31,212 nt of DNA from Schoenoplectus triqueter. Lineage: Eukaryota; Streptophyta; Magnoliopsida; Poales; Cyperaceae. The position numbers and the translations under genes were made by a program. The DNA lies in the NCBI GenBank assembly GCA_964058805.1, contig CAXKVV010001445.1, positions 1 to 31,212 on the forward strand. The letters run 5' to 3'. A model generated the notes under the pieces. The model saw only the letters and a list, made by a program, of their open reading frames with translations. It was not told where the DNA came from and searched no databases. Of the stretch, positions 20,460 to 30,469 are shown piece after piece (the stretch's first letter is position 1; the number at the start of each line of letters is the position of its first letter).

Positions 20460-20705
20460 ACGTGGAAATGTATATGTACATTACAAGTCCTTGGATTCAG
20501 TTGTTCTTGCTTATAAAAGCATCAACGGTAGCTATTTTGCAGGAAAAGATATATTAAAGTGCTTCTGTTTTACTTCTAATTTAATTTTCTTAACAAAGTA
20601 TTAAAGAATGCTTATAGAAGCATCGATGGTTGTTTCTTTAGAGGAAACAAGTATTTAAGTGCTTCTGTTTTACTTCTAAATATAGTTTTCTTAACAAAGC
20701 ATTAT
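20457..20705 (+). pseudogene. C3H5: C3H5 remnant: RRM exon with tandem-duplicated end
   Basis: After an acceptor-like TCTAAACAG the frame reads [20 protein letters not shown] and [10 protein letters not shown], the second half of the RRM of the U2AF35-related protein. The segment starting GCTTATA.AAGCATC is then repeated with a period of about 100 bp (copies at about 20510-20609 and 20610-20705), covering the exon end and intron start. The first copy has no GT donor at the expected exon end. The second keeps an AA-GTATTTAAG donor-like site but is diverged in coding sequence. Confidence 0.75.
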
Positions 20706-20744
20706 TTCTTTAAGTATGTGTACTATTTCCCCCTCTTTTCGCCG

Positions 20745-20819
20745 ATAACATGTGACTTCGTCAGTGTCACTAGATGGAAGGTTGCCAATTGTGGTGAATA
20801 TATGAAATCAAGACTAAAG
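20745..20819 (+). pseudogene. C3H5: C3H5 remnant: exon leading into second zinc finger
   Basis: The 25-codon exon reads [20 protein letters not shown] then KSRLK, the strongly conserved start of the second CCCH finger of the plant U2AF35-related protein. The donor AAG-GTAAATAG is good. Upstream the polypyrimidine tract is present, but the base pair before the exon is CG instead of AG, so the acceptor appears lost. Confidence 0.85.
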
Positions 20820-21512
20820 GTAAATAGTAATGGTCCTCTTTATGAATTTCATTTTGTCACTTTTTCATCCAGTACCCTATATGCTTCATATATGCAGCAG
20901 TCATACCAGATTACTTATTTTGCAAGGATAATACACTTCTTTAATTTAATTTTTTTTCATTGACCACTATGTATTAGACTCGAGTAAGACAGCCCAGGAA
21001 TGGAAATTTTTATGATGATAGTCTATTAGCTTGTAGTGGCATCTATGTTGTTTGGTGGATTCTGGGGGTGGCCATGATGTCTTACAATTTGAGTGGGTAT
21101 AAGTGTTATGAGGCTTTAAGTGGCCAGCATCATAGTCCATATGCATTCAATTTTGATGTTTTTTTACCAATTACTTTGCCATTTTTCAATATAGTATCAA
21201 GCTAAATTCAATGAAATGAGCATTCTATTTAAGTTAATTAAATTTATTGTTGCTTCTGAGTGTGTATGGAATGTGGGCTGACGAGAAATTGATTAGGTTG
21301 AGTTGAGATGATAGGATGTACAATGGCAGCACTTTTATTCAGAACTTTTGTTTTATTGTTGGAGTTGCAAACTTGAGATCTTGGTTCTTGCTTTACAGAT
21401 TAATTCTTGGTGTAAAATAATGAGATTAAAATTTAAAAGCCGCTATCGTCTTTTCTCTTGCATAATCTCTGATTATTGTCATCATTAATTTATTCTTTTA
21501 TATACTTTTTAG

Positions 21513-21891
21513 AGTTGCTCACATGGGAGTGTGTATTAAGCAACTTTTTGCACTGTTTTAGAAACCCAGGAGGGGATTATGAATGGGCAAATTATGAAAA
21601 TGCGGCACCTGAATTGGGAGATGTTGAGAGGCCGAAGAGCTCCGACCTGAGAAGAACACTACCAGTGACAGGTCCTATCGTTTTATTTAATTATTTTTTC
21701 TCAAGGAGTATATTTTCTGAAATTTTCATCTTATATCAGGTTCATATATGGGCGGATTAATGGCTTTATGGGTTGGCTCAAATTTGTTCGATACTGAATT
21801 GAGGAGAAAGCATAGTACCAGTAAGAGGAGCCACAGAAAAAAATATGAAAAAGATGATAGGATACAAGAAAACTATGAACATTCAGATTAA
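21513..21891 (+). pseudogene. C3H5: C3H5 remnant: last two exons
   Basis: Exon 21513-21671 begins SCSHG and, after a frameshift with an in-frame TAA near 21537, continues [20 protein letters not shown], the end of the second CCCH finger. The third Cys of the finger is not readable. A GT-AG intron (21672-21739, phase 1) leads to the exon 21740-21891. That exon ends RRKHSTSKRSHRKKYEKDD... and TAA at 21889-21891, a basic Ser/Arg-type tail much shorter than the family's long RS-rich C-terminus. Confidence 0.75.
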
Positions 21892-21904
21892 AGCTGGAGG
21901 AAAT

Positions 21905-22418
21905 ACTTGTTGACCTCGACTTTATTCATCTAATTATCAAAGAGACAATGAGAATGCATCCCCCTGCTCCCCTTCTCCTGCCAAGAGAATGTAGAGAGAC
22001 GTGTATCATCCAAGGTTATGATATTCCAAAGGGGACAACTGTGATTGTAAATGCATGGTCCTTGGGTAATTTCCATCGGATAAAAAAATTAGTTTCAAAC
22101 AAATCTATCACGAGTAAATTTTAACTTGAATTAATTAAAACATTTTGAACAACAGGAAATAACCCAAACTACTGGAAAGATGCAGAGGAGTTCAAGCCCG
22201 AGAGATTTGCCGAGGTCGACAGCAATGCGCAACTGCAAGCAGATGGAGCAGATTTCAAGTACATTCCATTTGGTGCCGGGCGTAGGAAGTGCCCGGGTGA
22301 TTTGTTTGGTTTAGCTATTGTGGAGCTGATACATGCAAATCTTTTGCACCATTTCGACTGGGAGCTTCCTCATGGGATGAGTCCTGCTGAAGTTTGGAAG
22401 AAGAGAGAGCGAGCATAG
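21905..22418 (+). pseudogene. Cytochrome P450 (CYP71-clan) C-terminal fragment
   Basis: Two segments, about 21905-22065 and 22156-22418, join in phase 1 across a 90-bp GT-AG intron. They contain the K-helix ExxR (KETMRMHPPAP), the PERF motif (FKPERFAEV) and the heme-binding loop FGAGRRKCPG with its Cys ligand, then LLHHFDWELPHGM. A-type plant P450s are ER-membrane monooxygenases of secondary metabolism. The membrane anchor, I-helix and all of the first roughly 350 residues are absent, and the C-terminus is replaced by WKKRERA and a stop. The remaining frame has no stop, so the fragment is rather young. It starts about 15 bp behind the stop codon of the CCCH remnant. Confidence 0.85.
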
Positions 22419-23095
22419 AAAAAAGAAAAAAGAAAATGAAGAAATAATATGATTGTGCAGATTATAAAAAAACAGCTTTTATTTTTTCCGTTTTAGGAAA
22501 AGGTACAAATATTTAAATTACAAAAAAAACCTTCTAGAAAGGGAACTGAGACTATAAAAAAGGGCATCCGTTATATTACTACAAAATTAGAACAGCGCCT
22601 CCCTTTTTCTTAATTTAAAAAAGTCCAACGTTTCCTCCAAGGCTCCAACGGATCCCTCAGAATTCATTCTGCTGAGTGCTGCTTTTCTCACATAAACACA
22701 GGGCCTGTAACGTCAGAAAGAAAAACTTCAATCTCTGTAAGATCTCATACACCTTGCTATTATTTATATTTTTACATGTACCAACAAATAAAAAATGGAA
22801 GAAAACAACATGCATGGGCGTGTTATTTCATTTTATGGAAGTATATTGTAAAAGAAATTAAAAAAATGATATACTTATTTCTGTGCATTCTGGTTTACAA
22901 GTTTCTTTATTCAATCTTGAAAAGCTTCGTTGTGTTAGATGAACTAATTTGTGTTGTAATTTTGAAAAACCTTGAAACACTGACAAGCGAGACCCATCAG
23001 TAGCAGTACTACTGCATTCTGCCTCACTTATCTCATCTCACATACTGGCAAGAGAGAGACCCTACCTTGTAGTTCCTGTTTGAGCAATGTGATTT
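22419..23095. other. AT-rich spacer without recognisable gene
   Basis: Only short frames of 75 codons or fewer; nothing is recognised. Confidence 0.5.
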
Positions 23096-23265
23096 GTCTA
23101 AATACTTAATTCACCAATCTAAATACCTGATTCATTTATCTAAATACTTAATTCACTTATCTAGATACATGATTCACTTGTAATATTTATAGTTTTCTAT
23201 CTAAATACCTAATTTATTTATTTAGATATATAAAAGTTCACTTATCAAAATACCTAAAATCCGTT
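23096..23265. repeat. Minisatellite, block 1 (about 21-bp unit)
   Basis: Diverged tandem copies of a unit close to TATCTAAATACCTGATTCAC. Spacing is mostly 20-22 bases, with one gap-like AT-rich interruption. Confidence 0.85.
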
Positions 23266-23394
23266 TTGCAAATCAAGGAATTGCGACAGAAGAGTGGTAG
23301 TTTTAGAAAATTAATAGAATAATGTCATTTTGGAAGGGTGATATTCTTGACTATTCAGAAGAGTAAAAATATCATTTGATAATTATTAATCAGA

Positions 23395-23680
23395 ATAGTA
23401 AAAATACTGATAATTATGATACTAACAATGATGACGATAATAATATAATAATAACAACATCGGTGATAGATGAATAATAAATAATAATTATAATATAATA
23501 ATATAATAATAATCATAATATGATAATAATAAAATAATAATCATAATCATTATCATAATAATATGATAATAATCATTATATAATAATAATATAATAATAA
23601 TATAATTATAATCATAATATAATAAAATCATAATCATAATACAACATAATCAAATAATAATCGCTATTATATAATAGCTA
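23395..23680. repeat. AT-rich microsatellite (ATA/ATC-type trinucleotides)
   Basis: Mixed tandem AATAAT, ATAATC and TATAAT words run for almost 300 bases, without coding potential. The block separates the first and second minisatellite blocks. Confidence 0.85.
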
Positions 23681-23814
23681 AACCAGTATTTCATTGATAG
23701 CTTAGAATACTGATTTAGCGCTCTTCTCCTTAATCTAAAATGTGTTTGACAAATTTATTTATTGAAATAATAATATTGTTCCTACTTTTTGCTATTCCAT
23801 TCGGTGCCAATCAA

Positions 23815-24470
23815 ATTGTTCACTTATCAAAATATCTGGTTCGTCTATTTAAATACATGATTCATTTATAATGTTTACCATTTTCTATCTAATACCTATT
23901 TTACTTATCTAAATATTTAGTTCATTTATCTAAATAACTGATTTATCTATCTAAATATTTGATTTAAATATCTGATTCACATGTCTAAACACCTGATTCA
24001 CCTATCTAACTACCTAGTTCATATATCTAAGTAATCATTTACTTATCTAAATATCTGATTCACATGTCTAAATACCTGATTCACCTATCTAACTACCTAG
24101 TTCATATATCTAAGTAATCATTTACTTATCTAAATACCTGATTCACTTATCCAAATATCTACTTGACTTATCTAAATATCTAGTTCACTTATTTAAATAC
24201 TTGGTCCACCTATCGTCCAATTATCTAAATAATCTAGTTCATATATCTAAATAGCTGAATCACTTATGATCTTTGTCATTTTCCATCTAAATATCTGATT
24301 TACTTATCCAATTACATGGTTAACCTATCTAAATACCTAGTTTATTTATCTAAATATTTAGTTAACATATCTAAATATCTGATTCATTTGTGACGTTTAT
24401 CATTTACTATCTAAATACTTAGTTCACTTATCTAGATATCTAGTTCATTTATCTAAATACCTAAGACATA
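23815..24470. repeat. Minisatellite, block 2, with 83-bp higher-order unit
   Basis: About 30 diverged copies of the same 21-bp type (TATCTAAATACCTGATTCAC). An 83-bp stretch (23966-24048) is followed directly by a copy (24049-24131) that differs at one base, showing a recent higher-order duplication of four units. Confidence 0.85.
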
Positions 24471-24567
24471 TATATAAAATTCTCGAGTCCTTTTTTGTTT
24501 CCCGAGTCTTTTCTTCTCTGTCATCTGTCACACTATTTTCCATACGACCCATGTTTCTCTCTCTTGT

Positions 24568-24720
24568 ACTTTTTTATCTAAATAACTGAGTCACATATCT
24601 AAATATCTAAGTCACATATCTAAATATCTAAGTTATATATTTAAAATCTGAGTCCCCTATCTAAATACCCGAGTCATGTATCTATATGCCTGGCTCGCTT
24701 ATATAAATACATAGCTTATT
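24568..24720. repeat. Minisatellite, block 3
   Basis: Units of 21 bases of the form CTAAATAACTGAGTCACATAT, a variant of the block 2 unit with GAGTCAC in place of GATTCAC. Confidence 0.75.
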
Positions 24721-25091
24721 TATTTCACTGACAAATATTGATGGACATATTTTTTTTGCCAAAAATAAAAAAAGCTAGTTAAAAAAATGTACTTTTTTAT
24801 TAAAAATAAAAAAATAGATACGAGAATCTACTCGGGAGAGGGGGGGGGGGGGGCTATTAGTCTATCACTTTTTAAAAACTTTGATTCTAACAGAGTACAT
24901 GTTCTAACACATGTATTGTGGATGTTTATTCAGATCCTATAAACCATAGGTGTAGCTAGTTTTGTGATGGAGACAACGATTCTTAACCTTATTTTGCAAA
25001 AAAAAAAAAACTATAGTGTACAAAACATTTAGCAATTTAACAATTTTGATTTTTTAAATTTAAAAAATTAAGGTATTATTGTCTCCTCAAC
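24721..25091. other. Spacer upstream of the Smr gene with G14 run
   Basis: A run of 14 G residues lies at 24840-24853 and an A13-type run near 25000. No TATA box or upstream exon could be recognised with confidence. Confidence 0.5.
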
Positions 25092-26084
25092 ATGGCGTTC
25101 AAGGCCCCCGCACCTGAATTAGTCACACAAAGCTTAATAAAAGACGATGATTGTATGTACGCATCTTTACGAAAGGATGCTTTTAGACTTAAAAGGTAAG
25201 TTTAATTTTCTGATTTAAATTATATTTTAATGTATTGTATGGGTGTAGAGGTAATAAATGAATAAATGAGATAATTGTTAATGTCACCAATGAAATTTAC
25301 TTTGTTAAACTCTATTGATCTTTTTTAAATCCATATCATCAACTCATATAAATTTTAAATCCTATTGATCTTTTTTATAATCCAGATGATCAACTCATAC
25401 ATTCTTTATTGATTTTAATTTTTTTTTGTAGAGCTGCTGAGAAGCATTTCAAAGCTTCTAAAATTGCATATGTTCGTAAAGCTTATAATACAGCTAACGA
25501 ACTTTCAAAGCAGGCCTGGGAGGAGAGAATTGAGTCAGAGCGGTTGCACTCAATAGCAGCTGAAAAAATTTTGAATTTAAAAAATAATAAAAACAGTATA
25601 TGGATACTAGATCTTCACGGGCTTCATGTTTCAGAAGCCCTCAAAGCCATAGAGGAACGATTGGTTCTAATTGGATCAATATATAGACCCAAATCCGGAT
25701 CAAAAGCTTTGTTGGTCATTACAGGTACATTTCATTGCCTATTTATTGCTTAGTTTGAATACTTATTTGAAATAAAAATATTTCATATTCAATTTCATTA
25801 GTATAAGCTAACGTATAATGTTTAAATCAGGTAAAGGAAACCATAGTAAGCATGGGCCTAAATTGCCAGGAGCAGTAGTGAATTTTTGCCTTGAAAAGAG
25901 GTAATTTTTTTTAATTTATATGTGAAACTTCTAGTTTACTAATTTATATTTCAAAAATAATTTCCTTTCACGCTCAAAATGTATATTTCTTTTTATTCAT
26001 CTAATATGACCTTCAGCTTTTATAAAATAATATAGGTACTGCTATGAAGAAGGCAGGCCGGGTACATTTCGTGTATATCTATAG
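25092..26084 (+). CDS. DUF1771-Smr domain protein
   Basis: Four exons with GT-AG introns, 25092-25195, 25432-25724, 25831-25900 and 26036-26084, give 171 residues without any break. Residues about 20-85 form a Lys/Ala-rich helical DUF1771 domain (YASLRKDAFRLKRAAEKHF...). Residues about 93-171 form an Smr domain with the LDLHGLHV motif (94-101) and the TGKGNHS loop (132-138), ending RPGTFRVYL. Smr domains bind or nick nucleic acids; plant DUF1771-Smr proteins are poorly understood and some bind poly(A)-binding protein through N-terminal motifs. Relatives are usually longer, so this may be a short form or have lost 5' exons. The ATG is the first in the open frame, which extends without stop back only to 25050. 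The conserved motifs suggest selection for function. Confidence 0.85.
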
Positions 26085-26444
26085 TGTGACAAATATCTCA
26101 CCTGTAAGTTTAATTTTCAATTTTTTAAGTAATTTTCACTGAGTGTTCCGATTAGGTTCGTATGTGGGTGATTCAAATAACGTTATTTTGGGGATGGCTG
26201 AAATTGCAATTTCTTTGTTTTTAGTTCTTTTAATTCATATCATACAATAACCTTGCTCCATCACACTCTTATAACGAAATTGATATTTGCATTTGAGCAA
26301 TCAAATGTGAACTCAATTGTCGTAGTTATTTTGGATAAAATACTAAACCCTATGCTGAAATCTAATATTTTGCATCTTCCACCAAATGATCAGAAATGAT
26401 ATGAGAAGCATGAAAGAGATGCTTGATCATCATTCAGTGAGATA
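26085..26444. other. 3' flank of the Smr gene
   Basis: AT-rich, probably the 3' untranslated region and spacer. No other feature is seen. Confidence 0.5.
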
Positions 26445-26939
26445 TGACTCTATTTGTCTACTACCAGCATGCATGGTGACCAATTCCATGGGTGGAGAAT
26501 GCAAGACAAGACCGGCGACAACCTTACTCATACACTCAGTGCAGCGGAAAATACAACAGCTATAGAAGTTATGATGTGCCCTTGTTCTCAGTTTAGAAGG
26601 GCTCCTCATTTCTCTTTTCTCCAAACCGGGTTGAAAGCAGTTGTTAGTTCAGTTTTCAGGAAGAATCGGGTTTCGCTAGAATGAAAGGGATGGTGACTCT
26701 ATTTGTCTACTACCAGCATGGTGACCAATTCCATGGGTCGAGAATGCAAGACAAGACTGGCGACAACCTTACTCATACACTCGGTGCAGCGGAAAATACG
26801 ACAGCTATAGAGGTTATGATGCGCCCTTGTTCTCAGTTTAGAAGGGCTCCTCATTTCCCTTTTCTCCAAACCGGGTTGAAAGCAGTAGTTAGTTCAGTTT
26901 TCAGGAAGAATCGGGTTTCGCTAGAATGAAAGGGATGGT
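26445..26939. repeat. 249-bp tandem duplication
   Basis: Copy 1 (26445-26693) is followed without spacer by copy 2 (26694-26939). They differ at about nine positions plus a 4-bp CATG deletion in copy 2. Both start TGACTCTATTTG and end AAAGGGATGG. Each copy carries the same plus-strand frame (HGDQFHG.RMQDKTGDNLTH, then AAENTTAIEVMM and FRKNRVSLE, stop). Four of the differences change an amino acid and four are silent, so there is no sign of strong coding constraint. I do not recognise the protein. Confidence 0.9.
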
Positions 26940-28034
26940 TGAATTGAATTGCTCAATACCAGCTGATTTGCACAATTGGCTTGGGCATGGTACCGTTCTG
27001 AAGAAATAAAGCCTAGTGTGATTGAAGTGGATTGAAAATTTCGCTACAAGATTAAAAAAGGTTGGATGACAAAGAATGCAGTAGTTCATGAAGTACAAAT
27101 GTTATTCATGTTAAATTTATTAAAAGAATGAATATTGATTTAGCATCAGAAGTATGTCGATGATGTAATGACTGGTTTCTTTTTCTACAATATTAAGAAT
27201 TACATGTGTTATTTGATGAACTTCCAATTGTACTGTTATATTTTGCAATAGAAGAAGCTTTTACTTGGTCTAAGAAGGGATTTATGTACATCTGTTGGAA
27301 ATGACAAATTGAATATCAAGCAATGAATTCTATTAGCGAAAAACGTGATAAAGCATAACAATTCTATAAAGCTTACATCGAGCAAAACAATATTATTTAA
27401 GTATTTATATGAAACATGAATAATTAAACCAAGCTTTCCAAAAATCCCAAAACCAAAATAACATCCTTAAACTTTGGGATTGGGTTTATCTTGGCGTGCA
27501 CACACAGAGATACTTAAATTACATATGTATTACAAGATACTAATTTATATATCCACTAACGCAAATAAAAATTAAAAGTTAAGCTTGTTTAAAAGTAAGG
27601 TACTTGAATTTCACCATCTTTCTTTCTTCGTCTCTCTGCCGTGATAAATTTTGAAATAAATAGAACAAGAATAATATAAATCATAAGGAATGAGGGTATA
27701 TGTTGTGAGGTCTGTTCGATTGAGAATATCGGATTGAGTAGTGAATGGACAATGGATCTGAAAATAGTTTAGAATCCATGAGTGTCACTTTTCTATATTT
27801 TTATTGGTTGAAATTTTTAATAATGATTTTTAAGTAAAAGTTATTACTAAATATGACGTTTAGTAAGAGTTATTATTAAAAAAATATTACTAAAGGGTTT
27901 TAATAATGTTTCCTTTTTCTTTTGCCTTACAATGTCAGAACCCTTTAATAATATTTATTATATATAAAAAAAACATTACTAAATATGGTATGATAACATC
28001 TTCCCCTCCTATAATATGGTATGATAATCTCAAC
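26940..28034. other. AT-rich spacer with hairpin
   Basis: No gene is recognised. A hairpin with stems at 27882-27900 and 27938-27956 (AATATTACTAAAGGGTT against its complement, one mismatch) lies among repeated TTATTACTAAA words. ATATGGTATGATAA occurs twice (about 27984 and 28016), just before the LINE. Confidence 0.5.
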
Positions 28035-30469
28035 GCTACCCACTAAGCAGCAAGGATAAAACTCTAGTGGTTAGGAATATGATTAGAGAATCAAGATGTG
28101 ATGTTTGCTATATACAAGAAACAAAATAAAATTTTGAGATTTACTCTTATTTTTCATGTGTGTTGCCTTCCTTCTTTGAAGAAAAAATTGTTTACACTCA
28201 AGCCATCCACTCATCGGAGGTTGTTTCATTACTTAAAAAAATCATATACATTACAATCCTCTTGGTTTACAACTCACACATGCACTATTATCCTTAAGCA
28301 AAATATATCATAAGAGCCTTTCATAATTACTAATGTATATGGCCCGACTGCATATGAAGATAAACCAACTTTTATTAAAGAGTTGTAAGGCTTGGCCGCT
28401 TTCATCACATTTCCTTGGATACTTTCAAGGGATTTTAATCTTATAAGGTGACTCATTAACTGATCCAAAAACCTACAAGGCATACCATTCATAATGTTAT
28501 TTAACAATTTCATAAGTGATGAAGGGCTCATGGATGTACCATTAAGTAACCATTCATTCACTTGGACTAATAAAATAGGTCGACCCTATATTTGTCAAGA
28601 TTGATAGGATACTCCTATCGGTTCAATGGCAGACCCATTTCCCCATCCTGAATGTGCAGGCAAAAGAAATCATAATATCTAACCATTATTCTTTGATCCT
28701 TTAATGCAAGCGTCAACCTACAATGCCTAGGCAACCTAAATTTGAATCATTTTGATTTGAACTATGAAGAGGCTACAAACACTATTCAGAATTCGTGGGC
28801 ATGCATGTCTCAACAGGGTCATAATCTATCATAGGAACTCATTAACACAATCTAAGGCATGCACCATTCACTTACATATTAGCACCGTAACTGATTTTCC
28901 ATGCTCCGCCCTCAACTAGATTTTTGCAAGAAAATAATATTATTTTTCCGACCGCATTGAAGAAAAAGAAGCCTTTTTGAAGAAGTTCAAATTCAAGATT
29001 CAAATAAGAGAAAAAGCATACGAGCTGGCCCTATGCATGAGATGAGATGGCAGTAGCGCTCCCGCTTCAGGTGGCTCAAATTCGATGATTAAAACACATT
29101 ATTTTTTTCATTTTTTTGCTTTGATAAGAGCGTGAAAAAATTCTATCACCCAGCTAAGGCAGGGCCCCCACCTCATTACCTCCGGATCCGAAATACATGA
29201 AGCCTTTCTAAACAACATGAGGTCGCTATTAGGAGAGGAGGTCCAGACCTTGCAGCTCAACCCACACGCACTGTGTACATCTTTTGAAAACGTTCACACG
29301 TTGCAGGAATCATTCTCATCTCATGAAATTAATGTAGCATGTATGAATTTGACAAGGAATAAAGCCTCTAGGCCAGATTGCCTATCCAATGATATTCTTC
29401 TAGTTCATTGGCAAACCCTAAAGCACCACTTTTATACTCATGATCGAGAGAAATCAATAAAGCTTATATAGTCATGATCCTAAAGAAAGAAAACCCTGAT
29501 GCAGTACTAGACTTTCATCCCATAAGCATCATTGACCTCTTTTCAAAATTATTGTCAAAAGTCCTTGTAAATAAGTTGTCTAGAGTGTTGTCAGAGTTAT
29601 TCTAAAAAAAACAAACGACTTTTATCAAAGACAGTCAAATATCTGAAAATTTCATTACTACGAGGGAAATGTTACACCATATACATGCCATGAAAAATAA
29701 AAGTTTTTTTCATGAAGATCAATTTTGCGAATGTCTTTGACTCGGTTAGCTGGCAGTTCCTTCTAAAGATGATGTACGCTAGAGGCTTCCCAACATGTTA
29801 GATTGTCTAGATAGAAAATATTCTCTCCACCTCTTCTTCAGCTTGCGTGGTGCTAAATGGTGAAGTATTTTAGTATTTTCTCCATCAGCGGGGCCTTCGA
29901 CATGGGCCCCCCTCTCCCTCATGTTGTTCATTTTAGCAACAAATATTTCACATAAGATGATGCAAATGGCAAATCATATATTGCACAATAGAATCTCTTA
30001 CAAAATTAGGCTTCAATCTTTAGTCTTTAATACGCGGATGATACGATAGTTATAACATCTGCTGATGCTAAAATATTGCTCGCCACTAGCCTGATAATTG
30101 ACATATTTTCACGTGTATCGAGTTTATCAGTTAACTTCAATAAAGCAGTATCATACTGTTCAATTTAACGAATCAGGAGATATAGATAGTCTCACTTATA
30201 TCTCGATACAGGCAATAATTTCTCTCTATTATGTATCTAAGGTTGTCATTAACAGTAACTAAATGGACACATAAATTGTTTGTACCACTTACTGAGTAAG
30301 TAGAGCGCAAGCTAGATGGTTGGCAAGGAAAACTAATTTCCAAGGGGCGATCTCAGTTGGTAAACTTTGTTCCATCCTAATTTATTTCATGGCATCATTC
30401 CAACTCCTTAAATAGATAATTAATAGACTGGACAAGATGAGAAGGGACTTCCTTTGAGGGAAAGAATAC
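28035..30469 (+). mobile_element. Decayed L1-type LINE with endonuclease and reverse transcriptase
   Basis: Endonuclease pieces come first: VRNMIRESRCDVCYIQETK near 28060-28116, then NVYGP, then SRDFNLIR near 28420-28445 (the GDFN motif has become RDFN), and LMDVPLSNHSFTWTN near 28530. The linker and reverse transcriptase follow: NLTRNKASRPD, KKENPDAVLDFHPISII near 29485-29535, QISENFITTREMLHHIHAMK near 29635-29695, LMLFILATNIS, and the catalytic YADDTIVITSADA near 30029-30067. After that come KLDGWQGKLISKG and RRDFLWGKE-like sequence. Many stops and frameshifts lie between, so it is inactive. The 3' part is cut off by the copia insertion at 30470. Confidence 0.85.

Noticed and set aside
23395..23680. 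CRISPR-like or protein-coding interpretation of the repeat region
   Set aside because: It is a plain AT-rich microsatellite between minisatellite blocks in a plant genome; there are no regular spacers and no frames.
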